DNA of 64,000 nucleotides, from assembly GCA_023229175.1 (NCBI GenBank), contig JALNZV010000011.1, positions 1-64,000 on the forward strand, given 5' to 3'. Under the pieces are notes generated by a model that did not search any database, was not told where the DNA came from, and saw nothing but the letters and a program-made list of their open reading frames with translations. The position numbers were made by a program, and so were the translations under genes. The stretch's first letter is position 1; each line of letters opens with the position of its first letter. The DNA comes from Tissierellaceae bacterium (GTDB taxonomy: Bacteria > Bacillota > Clostridia > Tissierellales > Tissierellaceae). Below are positions 43,242 to 51,907 of this stretch, piece after piece.

Positions 43242-45047
43242 ATGGGTAATAGTGGAAAAATTAAAGAAAGAAAAGACATTCAAAAAGAATATCAATGGGA
43301 TCTTGAGTCTATGTACAATGACTTTGACCATTGGGAAAAAGATTTCAAGAAAGCAAAAGAAATGGTAAAATCCTTTGAATTACACAAGGGCAATGTAATA
43401 AAAAGCAGCGAAAATTTATACAACGCATTGAATGATGAAGGAGAACTATATAGAATAGTTGAAAACTTATACGTGTATACCCATATGAAACTAGATGAAG
43501 ACACTAGGGAGGGTTCTTCACAGGCATTGTCCGACAAGGGATTGGGTTTGTATGTAGAAGTTGAAGGAGTTACTTCGTTTATGGTTCCTGAGATACTGGA
43601 GTTAGATGGGGAAACTTTAGACAAATACTATAAGGAAAAACCTGAATTAAAACTATATGAGCAGCATCTAGATGACATCCTAAGAAAAAAAGACCATGTC
43701 TTATCAATAAAAGAAGAGGCCCTCTTGGCAAAAATGGGAGAAATAGCCTCTTCACCTCATAAGATTTTTTCAATGTTAAATAATGCAGATATAAAGTTTC
43801 CCACCATAACAGGAGAAGAAGATAAGGATATAGAAATCACTCATGGCAATTTTATACCATTAATGGAGTCAAGAAATAGAGAAGTCAGAAGAAGAGCCTT
43901 TGAAGGCTTGTATAAAACTTACGAGGGCTACAAAAATACTTTTGCTGCATCTTTAAACGGGGACTTAAAAAAGAATATAATAAACGCAAAGGTTAGGAAT
44001 TATAAAACAAGCAGGGAGGCTTCCCTGGATAGAAATAATATTTCATTGTCAGTATATGATAATTTAATAAATTCAATACACAATAACTTGGACAGTATGT
44101 ACAAATACATGGAAATTAGAAAAAAAGCATTAGGTTTAGAGGAACTTCATATGTACGATATATATACTCCTATAGTTAAAGAGGTAGATTTCAATATTTC
44201 CTATGAAGAAGGTATAGAGATTATTAAAGAAGCCTTAAGCCCATTGGGAAAAGAATATACAAAGGTAATGGAAGAGGGATTTAACCACAGATGGATAGAT
44301 ATATATGAAAATAGGGGGAAGAGATCAGGGGCATATTCAAGTGGTTCATATGACTCAAAACCTTATATACTATTGAATTATCACAATACCTTAGACAATG
44401 TATTTACGATTGCCCATGAGATGGGACATTCAATACACAGTTATTTTACTAGAAAAAATCAACCGTATATCTATGGCAATTATTCAATATTTGTAGCTGA
44501 AGTAGCTTCAACAGTTAACGAGGCTTTATTATTAAATCACATGCTTGCCAATGTAAAGGACAAAAATGAAAAGCTATATCTGTTGAATCATTACTTGGAG
44601 AGCTTTAGGACGACGGTCTTTAGGCAGACCATGTTTGCAGAGTTTGAAAAAATCATAAATGAGCATTTAGAATCAGGGGAATCTTTAACCGCAGATTATT
44701 TATGTGAAACCTACAAAAAAATCAACGAACTATATTATGGTTCCAATGTAGTCATAGATGATGAAATATCTATGGAATGGGCAAGAATACCTCATTTTTA
44801 CTATGATTATTATGTATTTCAATACGCAACTGGTTTTTCTGCTGCCATGGACCTTTCACAAAAAATATTAGAGGACAGAGAACATGCTGTGCAGAAGTAT
44901 TTAGATTTTCTAAAAAGCGGTAGCTCCGACTACCCCTTGGAGGTCCTTAAGAAAGCTGGAGTTGACATGACTTCAAAAGAGCCAGTGGATAATGCTATGA
45001 AATTATTTTCCAAATTAGTAGAGGAAATGGAGCAATTAATGAAGTAA
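43242..45047 (+). CDS. pepF: Oligoendopeptidase F
   Basis: A 601-residue cytosolic zinc endopeptidase of the M3B family. The active site is H392-EMGH in TIAHEMGHSIHSYF, with the second Glu about 25 residues later in ASTVNEALLL. GAYSSGSYDSKPYILLNY is a family block. It cleaves peptides of about 7-17 residues. ATG 43242 is preceded by GAGGAGG; the in-frame TTG at 43209 would overlap the PBP and is rejected. It is the last gene of the cell-wall operon, closed by a strong terminator. Confidence 0.94.
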   Translation: MGNSGKIKERKDIQKEYQWDLESMYNDFDHWEKDFKKAKEMVKSFELHKGNVIKSSENLYNALNDEGELYRIVENLYVYTHMKLDEDTREGSSQALSDKGLGLYVEVEGVTSFMVPEILELDGETLDKYYKEKPELKLYEQHLDDILRKKDHVLSIKEEALLAKMGEIASSPHKIFSMLNNADIKFPTITGEEDKDIEITHGNFIPLMESRNREVRRRAFEGLYKTYEGYKNTFAASLNGDLKKNIINAKVRNYKTSREASLDRNNISLSVYDNLINSIHNNLDSMYKYMEIRKKALGLEELHMYDIYTPIVKEVDFNISYEEGIEIIKEALSPLGKEYTKVMEEGFNHRWIDIYENRGKRSGAYSSGSYDSKPYILLNYHNTLDNVFTIAHEMGHSIHSYFTRKNQPYIYGNYSIFVAEVASTVNEALLLNHMLANVKDKNEKLYLLNHYLESFRTTVFRQTMFAEFEKIINEHLESGESLTADYLCETYKKINELYYGSNVVIDDEISMEWARIPHFYYDYYVFQYATGFSAAMDLSQKILEDREHAVQKYLDFLKSGSSDYPLEVLKKAGVDMTSKEPVDNAMKLFSKLVEEMEQLMK

Positions 45048-45048
45048 A

Positions 45049-45092
45049 AAAATGCCTGGTTTGCTAAAAAAACAGCAGACCAGGCATTTTAT
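45049..45092 (+). terminator. Bidirectional terminator between pepF and nadK
   Basis: A 15-bp stem (about 45051-45065 with 45074-45088, one G-U pair) with a loop of A and C. T runs are on both strands, so it serves pepF and nadK. Confidence 0.88.
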
Positions 45093-45096
45093 TGAC

Positions 45097-45909
45097 CTAT
45101 AAGAATTTGCTTTTCAGGTTGTTCCAATACATGTTCTTGTCAAAATTAACCTTTGTAATTACCCTATTTGACAAAGTTAAGTTTATTTCTTCTATATTGC
45201 TGTATTTAAATTCAACTCCATCGTTAATTACTAAAATTGAATTTTCGTATCTCAGTTCAGGCTTAATGGAAACAACAATATTTCCAGGTATTACAGCACT
45301 ATTGGGCAATGACCTATAGGCTTTTGAGCTAATAGGCGATAAAGGGGTAAGCTGTAAAGTTTGCAATGTAGGATATATGATACTGCCCCCTGATGAAAAG
45401 TTATATGCCGTACTGCCAACTGGCGTAGAGACGATGACTCCATCGCCGCTGAATTTCTCCAAATGATTACCATCTATAAACACATCCAAATGAACAACCT
45501 TAGATTTCGTGCCCTTTACGACAATTTCATTTACTGCAGTCAGGAAAAAGCATTTGTCCCTCGTGCAAATATCTGCATCAACCAATGAAATCTCTTCAAT
45601 GGTAAAATTCATATTTAAATAATTATCTATAAACTCATCGATATTTTCCGGCAATATTTCTTGAAAAAACCCTAAGTGGCCAGTATTGATTCCTACAAAG
45701 GGAATATTTGGGAAGTTATTTCTATGGACGGCTCTTAAAAAAGCACCGTCGCCACCAATACATATATTTAATTCAGCATTTTTATTGTATTTTTCAGGGA
45801 TAAGAAACTTTGATTTCCTTAATTTGTCCGATAAAACTTCAGCAATTTTTTTTGATTCAGCATTGTAATTAGATATGATGTTAATAATCCTATTTTTGTT
45901 TGAGCTCAC
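45097..45909 (-). CDS. nadK: NAD kinase
   Basis: A 270-residue enzyme making NADP from NAD. GGDGAFLRAV holds the GGDG motif and catalytic Asp; GINTGHLGFF is the second family motif, and KFSGDGVIVSTPVGSTAYNFSSGG the NAD-binding block. The GTG start is preceded by AGGAGGG at good distance. Convergent with pepF. Confidence 0.95.
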   Translation of the reverse strand: MSSNKNRIINIISNYNAESKKIAEVLSDKLRKSKFLIPEKYNKNAELNICIGGDGAFLRAVHRNNFPNIPFVGINTGHLGFFQEILPENIDEFIDNYLNMNFTIEEISLVDADICTRDKCFFLTAVNEIVVKGTKSKVVHLDVFIDGNHLEKFSGDGVIVSTPVGSTAYNFSSGGSIIYPTLQTLQLTPLSPISSKAYRSLPNSAVIPGNIVVSIKPELRYENSILVINDGVEFKYSNIEEINLTLSNRVITKVNFDKNMYWNNLKSKFL

Positions 45910-46007
45910 AATTACCCTCCTAAATGTATAAACTTTTAAAAATCATAATATCTGTTATAATTGATATAACTATTATATAATAAAAATTCGAAATTTTGGA
46001 GGAATTT

Positions 46008-46910
46008 ATGGATTTGTTTAAAGAAAGTGAAAATCTAGTTTTATTTAAGGTAGAGAAAGATGGGTTAAACTTGCAGGACTTTCTATATCACAAGGATTTA
46101 TCAGGTAGATTATTCAGAAGATTATATAAAGACAAGAAAATATATGTAAATGGAAAACTGATGAGAAAAAACTTAATTTTACAAAAAGGCGATTTAGTTT
46201 CACTACTATTTGAAGACGAAGAAGAAAATACAGATGCAGAAGTTATGGATCTAGATATTATATACGAAGATTTTGATTTATTGATTGTAAATAAGGATTC
46301 AAATACGGTGGTTCATCCGACAAAATCCCATCAACATGGAACTTTATCCAATGGGCTTTCGTATTATTTTAAGGAAAAAGGAATTAAAAAAAAGATAAGA
46401 TTTGTCAACAGATTGGATATGGACACAACGGGAATTTTAATAGTCGCTAAAAACCCATTTGCCCATCAACAAATAGCCTTGCAATTTGAAAGTCTTTCAG
46501 TAGAAAAAAGATACAAGGCCATAGTCAGGGGTATTGTAGAAAAGGATACTGGAACCATAGATTTGCCAATTGGCAGGGAAGAAACAGATAGTATAAAAAA
46601 AACGGTAATAGATGGCGGACAAGGGGCAATTACCAAATACAAGGTCATTGAAAGATACAAAGATGCGACTTTAGTGGATGTACAAATATTGACTGGGAGA
46701 TCCCATCAAATTAGAGTACATTTTCACCATATAGGCCATCCTATAATTGGAGATTCACTATACGGTGAGAAAAGCCCATTTATTGAAAGACAGTCCTTAC
46801 ACTCCTATTACATTAAAATAAAACATCCAAGAAATAAAGAGGATATAGAATTTATAGCATCCCTGCCAAATGATATGGAAAGATTAGTCGAACATCTTAA
46901 TGACAAATAG
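46008..46910 (+). CDS. RluA-family pseudouridine synthase (RluD-like)
   Basis: A 300-residue enzyme. S4 domain at about 15-65; catalytic RFVNRLDMDTTGILIVAKN with the Asp; GRSHQIRVHFHHIGHPIIGDSLYG is the second motif. A 23S rRNA or tRNA uridine is the likely substrate. ATG 46008 follows GGAGG by 5 bases. The gene diverges from nadK and so has its own promoter in the 98-base gap; TTGATA and TATAAT-like pieces are there but not clearly spaced. Confidence 0.9.
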   Translation: MDLFKESENLVLFKVEKDGLNLQDFLYHKDLSGRLFRRLYKDKKIYVNGKLMRKNLILQKGDLVSLLFEDEEENTDAEVMDLDIIYEDFDLLIVNKDSNTVVHPTKSHQHGTLSNGLSYYFKEKGIKKKIRFVNRLDMDTTGILIVAKNPFAHQQIALQFESLSVEKRYKAIVRGIVEKDTGTIDLPIGREETDSIKKTVIDGGQGAITKYKVIERYKDATLVDVQILTGRSHQIRVHFHHIGHPIIGDSLYGEKSPFIERQSLHSYYIKIKHPRNKEDIEFIASLPNDMERLVEHLNDK

Positions 46911-46935
46911 TATTTTAAATGACAAATGAAGGAAA

Positions 46936-46964
46936 TAGACATGAACTTGACCTAATGCTATAAT
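46936..46964 (+). promoter_or_regulatory. Promoter of the FtsH paralogue
   Basis: TAGACA (46936-46941), a 17-base spacer, and TATAAT (46959-46964) with TG at the extended -10 position. Start near 46971. Confidence 0.65.
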
Positions 46965-46999
46965 AAATATAGATTATGTAAACTTAGAGGAGGATAAAA

Positions 47000-48742
47000 A
47001 TGGGGAAAAATAGGAAAAGAATAATTATCCTATCCATAGTTATCTCTATAATAATTGTGGGGATTTATTTTTTTAGGTCAAATAATGAGGTAGAGCAGCT
47101 ACCTTATACTTTATTTTTGACTCATTTGGAGAGGGGCCTAGTAGAGGAAGTTGAATTGTCCAACAATGATAAAATAAAGATAAAGCTTAATAATGGGAAA
47201 ATACTAGAGACTGACAATCCAAGGAAGGACAACTTTAAAGAAGAACTTTTATTATATGAGGTAAATGTTATAGAAAAAGAACAGCAATTAAGCCAACTAA
47301 TACCAACTATTTTAATATTGTCCGTATTGGGTTTTATGGTAATACACTTAAGTAGAAATACATCTAGGCAGGCAGCCAAAGAAATGAACGACTTGTCAAA
47401 GATTGACATACAAGATGAAAATTCGAAAAGAATAAAATTTAAGGATGTTGCTGGAAATGAGGAAGCAAAGGAATCTTTAATGGATATGGTAGATTTTATA
47501 AAAAACCCTGAAATTTATACGAAATTTGGTGCCAGACTTCCAAGGGGAATATTGTTATACGGACCTCCAGGTACAGGAAAGACGTTAATGGCAAAGGCAC
47601 TGGCAGGTGAAGCAGGAGTTCCATTTTTTGCTGTTTCAGGTTCTGATTTTGTACAAGTTTATGCGGGGCTAGGGGCTAGCAGAATAAGGGAGTTATTTAA
47701 AAATGCTAAGGAAGCTGGGAAGTCAGTAATCTTTATTGACGAAATTGACTCCCTCGGGAAGAAGAGAAAATCTGGAAATCACCCATCAGGCAGCGAGGAG
47801 GGAGATAGAACTCTAAATGCCCTATTGACAGAAATGTCTGGGTTTAACGACAACGAAGGAATTATTGTCGTGGCAGCTACAAATAGAGTAGACATTTTAG
47901 ATGATGCCCTATTGAGACCGGGCAGATTCGATAGACAAGTTGAGATTAATTTACCAGATGTAAAAAGTAGATATGAGATATTGAAATTGCATAGTAGAAA
48001 CAAACCCATCTCTAAGGAAGTGGATTTAAAAAAGGTTGCGTTGGAAACTGTTTATTTCAGCGGTGCAAAATTGGAAAATTTAATGAATGAGGCGGCAATA
48101 AAAGCAGCAAAGGATAAGTCAAAAGAAATCACATTTTCACATATTGACAAAGCGTATTTTTCCGTTTTAGTAGGAGACGAGAAAAAGGACAGGTCGACAA
48201 TAAATATAAATGACAAAAAAATTACTGCATATCACGAAGCGGGACATGCCCTAGTGGCAAAATTAATATCAAAGGACAATAGAGTGACCAAAGTGAGCAT
48301 AATTCCTAGCACGAGAGGAATGGGAGGATTTAGTATAAATTTACCTCAGGATAAGATGTATCAGACTAAGAAGGATATCTTATCTAATATAAAAGTGGCA
48401 CTTGGCGGTAGAGCAGCTGAGGAAATAATTTATGGCAAGGACATGGTGACAACAGGAGCATCATCTGATCTCGAAAAGGCGACGGAAATGGTTTTATCCA
48501 TGATAGGAGTATTTGGCATGGACGAGGAAGTAGGGCTTATGAATTATAACATATTGGCAAACAACAACCTAAGTCATAAAATATTACTTAAAAGGGCCAA
48601 GGAGATATTAGACAAATTATACTTGGAAACCTTGGATGTATTGAAACAAAACTTAGATAGACTTAAAACCTTGGCAGATAATTTGGTAATTAACGAAGTC
48701 ATCAGTGAAGAGGAAATTAATCAATTAATTTTTGGAAAATAA
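47000..48742 (+). CDS. FtsH-family membrane AAA metalloprotease (paralogue)
   Basis: A 580-residue membrane protease. Two N-terminal helices (about 7-25 and 99-116) flank a short outside domain. The AAA domain has GPPGTGKT (188-195), FIDEIDSLG and the SRH NRVDILDDALLRPGRFDR. H412-EAGH is the zinc site of the protease domain. At 580 residues it is shorter than usual FtsH and lacks the long C-terminal tail, so it may be a second FtsH; no canonical copy is in the window to compare. GGAGG precedes the ATG. Confidence 0.9.
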   Translation: MGKNRKRIIILSIVISIIIVGIYFFRSNNEVEQLPYTLFLTHLERGLVEEVELSNNDKIKIKLNNGKILETDNPRKDNFKEELLLYEVNVIEKEQQLSQLIPTILILSVLGFMVIHLSRNTSRQAAKEMNDLSKIDIQDENSKRIKFKDVAGNEEAKESLMDMVDFIKNPEIYTKFGARLPRGILLYGPPGTGKTLMAKALAGEAGVPFFAVSGSDFVQVYAGLGASRIRELFKNAKEAGKSVIFIDEIDSLGKKRKSGNHPSGSEEGDRTLNALLTEMSGFNDNEGIIVVAATNRVDILDDALLRPGRFDRQVEINLPDVKSRYEILKLHSRNKPISKEVDLKKVALETVYFSGAKLENLMNEAAIKAAKDKSKEITFSHIDKAYFSVLVGDEKKDRSTININDKKITAYHEAGHALVAKLISKDNRVTKVSIIPSTRGMGGFSINLPQDKMYQTKKDILSNIKVALGGRAAEEIIYGKDMVTTGASSDLEKATEMVLSMIGVFGMDEEVGLMNYNILANNNLSHKILLKRAKEILDKLYLETLDVLKQNLDRLKTLADNLVINEVISEEEINQLIFGK

Positions 48743-48760
48743 AAATAAAGCCTCTGTTTC

Positions 48761-48789
48761 TTGAAAAAAGTTAGAAAAAGAAGTATAAT
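48761..48789 (+). promoter_or_regulatory. Consensus promoter of 6S RNA
   Basis: TTGAAA (48761-48766), a 17-base spacer, and a perfect TATAAT (48784-48789). Transcription would start near 48796-48797. Confidence 0.8.
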
Positions 48790-48796
48790 ATATATA

Positions 48797-48970
48797 GAAA
48801 ACATTCTGCGATGTGCGTTGGCTTTGATAATTCAACCGACATAAAAGACACGGGAGTCTACGTTTGCTGTTGGAGAGCAAGCCCTTTGGGGAAGTTTGAA
48901 AGCAGTAACAGGAAACCCACCTATAGATAGGCGGGTGTGAATTAGATTAGTTGACGGCATTGTGGGGATT
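48797..48970 (+). ncRNA. ssrS: 6S RNA (SsrS/BsrA type)
   Basis: A non-coding gene between ftsH and hisJ. The closing stem pairs CTGCGATGT.CGTTGGC (48806-48822, one bulged G) with GTTGACGGCATTGTGG (48950-48965), about 16 bp with several G-U pairs. The 3' side GACGGCATTG is like the conserved CGGCAT end of known 6S RNAs. In between is a long irregular hairpin with a large bubble, which mimics an open promoter and holds RNA polymerase. The region has no plausible ORF. Boundaries are estimates. A Rho-independent terminator follows. Confidence 0.85.
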
Positions 48971-49005
48971 AAAATCCTCTTAGGGTTCGCCTTAAGAGGA
49001 TTTTT
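48971..49005 (+). terminator. Terminator downstream of 6S RNA
   Basis: A 15-bp stem (48971-48985 with 48990-49004; one G-U) with a UUCG tetraloop and T tail. It ends 9 bases before the hisJ stop codon on the other strand, and its reverse would also stop hisJ. Confidence 0.9.
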
Positions 49006-49013
49006 ACAATGTT

Positions 49014-49814
49014 TTACCCTATATTAATAGGGAATTTTTTTCTATCTTTAAAAATAAAGATGTACTTATAGCCTAAATCCCTTAAGAGTTTTTCAGCCAA
49101 TTTATAGTCGTGGCCTATGGTATTGGGAGCATGGGAATCTGAACCTATGGTGACTATCTCTCCACCCAACTCCTTATACAACTTAAGTATTGATACTTTC
49201 GGATGATAATACCCAAGGCCATATCTCACTCCAGAGGTGTTGATTTCAATACCTTTATTGTTCTGTATTAAAAGCTTTAATACGTCATACACAAGGCCAT
49301 AATAGTCCTCAAATCTAGGTATAGAAGCAGTTCTATTAAAGTATCTATCTATAAAATCCAAATGGCCAAAAACATCAAAATTGCTGAAACCAGATATACA
49401 CTTTTTAATATCACCATAATATCTCTCCAAGGCATCTAAAGGTTCATATTTTTTTGTAAACTCACCGGTGTGTATATCTATCTTTTCCACTGCGTGCAAA
49501 GACATAATAACGAAATCAAAGTTATTATTCTCAATTAAAGTGTTATATCTATCAAACAAATGAGGCTGCATGCCTATTTCTACACCAGCCAGTATTTCAA
49601 TTTCATTTTTATATTTGTATTTCACCTGATTAATATTTTTAAAATAATCAGCTGTTCTGAAAACAAAATCCATGCCTGTAGTAGTCGCATCGTAGTCGAC
49701 GTGGTCCGTAAAGCAAATGGACTTTAAATTATTATTTATTGCCGATGCTACCATAGATTCCATTGACGCTTTTGAATCGATGGAATATTCACTGTGAAGA
49801 TGAAAATCATACAT
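49014..49814 (-). CDS. HisJ-type histidinol-phosphate phosphatase, PHP family
   Basis: A 266-residue metal-dependent phosphatase of the PHP family. DFHLHSEYS is the first metal motif; FTDHVDYD and SLHAVEK follow, and IGSDSHAP near residue 235 is the last. The closest known role is histidinol-phosphate phosphatase, which in histidine synthesis gives histidinol. No other his genes are in the window, and the hut genes break histidine down, so the assignment of substrate is uncertain. GGGAGTG precedes the ATG by 8 bases. Confidence 0.85.
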   Translation of the reverse strand: MYDFHLHSEYSIDSKASMESMVASAINNNLKSICFTDHVDYDATTTGMDFVFRTADYFKNINQVKYKYKNEIEILAGVEIGMQPHLFDRYNTLIENNNFDFVIMSLHAVEKIDIHTGEFTKKYEPLDALERYYGDIKKCISGFSNFDVFGHLDFIDRYFNRTASIPRFEDYYGLVYDVLKLLIQNNKGIEINTSGVRYGLGYYHPKVSILKLYKELGGEIVTIGSDSHAPNTIGHDYKLAEKLLRDLGYKYIFIFKDRKKFPINIG

Positions 49815-49890
49815 TTAAAAAACACTCCCATATATATCTTTCAAGATATTGTACTAGAAAAAAATCAAATAGTAAAGGGTGATTTAAAAA

Positions 49891-51897
49891 CTACTGAGCA
49901 AAGCTTTCTTTGTATTGAAGTTTATACAAATCGAAATACATGCCCTCTTTTTGGAGAAGTTCCTGGTGATTTCCCATCTCTTTAATGGCTCCTTTATTTA
50001 AAACTATGATTTTATCTGCGTGTTGTATAGTTGAGAGCCTGTGGGCTATGGCAATGGTCGTTCTCCCTTTAATAAGCTTTTCTAATGCATCCTGTATCAA
50101 AATTTCAGTTTCTGTATCTATGGAGGATGTGGCTTCGTCTAGTATAAGTATTTGTGGGTTATATGCCAAAGTCCTAGCGAATGCAAGAAGCTGTCTCTCT
50201 CCAGAAGACAAAGTTGAGCCACGTTCCATTACAGGTTCATTGTACTTATGTGGCAGTTTACTTATAAAATTGTGGGCATTTACATACTTTGCCACTTCTA
50301 CAATTTTTTCGTGGCTAATATCAGTGTTATTTAAGCGAATATTGTCTTCTATGGTACCCGCAAATAGAAATACATCTTGAAGCACAACTCCAATATTTCT
50401 CCTGAGGACGTGTTTGTCAAATTCCTTTATATTTACCCCATCAATTAAAATCTCGCCTTTTTGTATATCGTAAAATCTAGTTATCAGATTTATAATAGAT
50501 GATTTACCAGCCCCAGTAGCCCCTACAAATGCTATTGTTTCACCTGGTTCTATGGTAAAGTTTATGTCTTTTAATACCCAGTTATTCTCTTCATAAGCAA
50601 ACCAAACATTTTTAAATTCTATTTTGCCCCTTAAATCCTTTTTAGAAATTGGGTTTGAGCTATCTTCAATTCGGGTCTGGTCGTCTAAGACGGTAAATAT
50701 TCTCTCACTTGAGGCCATTGCCGCCTGGAGGATATTATATTTTTCAGTCAAATCTAATATAGGTTCAAAAAATCTTTGAATATAATCAATAAATGCGTAT
50801 AATACACCAAATTCTATAGTACTTGAAATCACTTGCCCTCCACCATAGTAAACTAGAACTGCAATTCCCAGGGAACGAATAATTTCAATACTGGGTCTAA
50901 ATATTGCAAAGAGAGAAATTTCTTTCTTTGCCGTTTTCAAGTAATCTTTGTTTATCTTATCAAATCTAGATGACATCTTTTTTTCTTTGTTAAAGATTTG
51001 AATAATCTTCATGCCAGTTATATCTTCATTTAGGGTGGCATTTATTCTAGCCAATTGAGCCCGTCCTAATCTGTAAATGACCCTTATTTTCTTTCTAAAA
51101 ATTATTGACGCAATGAGTATAAAGGGCATTAAAGAAAAGGAAACTAAAGCCAAGGTAATATCCATCCTCATCATCACGAAAATTATGCCAACTAAAATAA
51201 ATAGGTCCTTAAATAAATTAATCAGCACGGAAGTATACATTTCATTTAAAGTTTCCGTATCGTTTGTAACTCTAGTGACCAGTTTACCGATGGGATTTTT
51301 GTCAAAATAAGAAATTGAAAGGCCCTGTATATGAGAAAATATCTCTTGTCTTATGTTGAATACAATTTTTTGGGATGTAAGGTTTAGTATTAGAACCTGT
51401 AAGTAATTTAGTATAAAACTAAAAATAATAGCACCGAGAAAAATAATAGCTATGCGGTCTATACCCTTTAAATCTGGCTCCCTAAACATTAAATATTCAT
51501 CGCGACTCAATAAGATTTTATTATTTAAATCGTCGTCTTCCATATTTCCTAGGTAATATTTGTCATCTACATTTGTGATGTTCACTATTGGATACGAGTC
51601 TATATCCTCTTCTATTTCCTGAAGTTTTACGTATTTATAACCATTGAACGCTATGCCCTCGTAAGGACTATCTAATTCCAATTCATACATTGGCTTTTTA
51701 TATCCCGATATGTAGTCGTCAATAGTTACCTTTAGTAAATAAGGTCTCAAAAGTTCTAAACCTGTGATTACAACCATCATCGCAATAACTAAAAGAAGAT
51801 AGTGCCAGTAAGGCTTTGCATATTTTAAGAGTCTCTTCATCAATCTACTGTCGTAGGCTTTGCCCATAATTTCGTCATCATGAAAATTTGCACTCAT
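49891..51897 (-). CDS. ABC exporter half with canonical ATP site (YheH-like)
   Basis: A 668-residue half-transporter, the second gene of a pair. The permease has six helices, and an extra ~75-residue segment rich in acidic and Tyr residues lies between helix 1 and 2 (about 62-140), outside the membrane. The ATPase has GATGAGKSS, LSSGERQLLAFAR and ILILDEATSSID with the catalytic Glu. Long YheH-type subunits pair with shorter YheI-type ones to make heterodimeric multidrug exporters. AAGGGTGAG precedes the ATG; it starts 11 bases after the stop of the partner. Confidence 0.92.
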   Translation of the reverse strand: MSANFHDDEIMGKAYDSRLMKRLLKYAKPYWHYLLLVIAMMVVITGLELLRPYLLKVTIDDYISGYKKPMYELELDSPYEGIAFNGYKYVKLQEIEEDIDSYPIVNITNVDDKYYLGNMEDDDLNNKILLSRDEYLMFREPDLKGIDRIAIIFLGAIIFSFILNYLQVLILNLTSQKIVFNIRQEIFSHIQGLSISYFDKNPIGKLVTRVTNDTETLNEMYTSVLINLFKDLFILVGIIFVMMRMDITLALVSFSLMPFILIASIIFRKKIRVIYRLGRAQLARINATLNEDITGMKIIQIFNKEKKMSSRFDKINKDYLKTAKKEISLFAIFRPSIEIIRSLGIAVLVYYGGGQVISSTIEFGVLYAFIDYIQRFFEPILDLTEKYNILQAAMASSERIFTVLDDQTRIEDSSNPISKKDLRGKIEFKNVWFAYEENNWVLKDINFTIEPGETIAFVGATGAGKSSIINLITRFYDIQKGEILIDGVNIKEFDKHVLRRNIGVVLQDVFLFAGTIEDNIRLNNTDISHEKIVEVAKYVNAHNFISKLPHKYNEPVMERGSTLSSGERQLLAFARTLAYNPQILILDEATSSIDTETEILIQDALEKLIKGRTTIAIAHRLSTIQHADKIIVLNKGAIKEMGNHQELLQKEGMYFDLYKLQYKESFAQ

Positions 51898-51907
51898 ATT
51901 CTCACCC

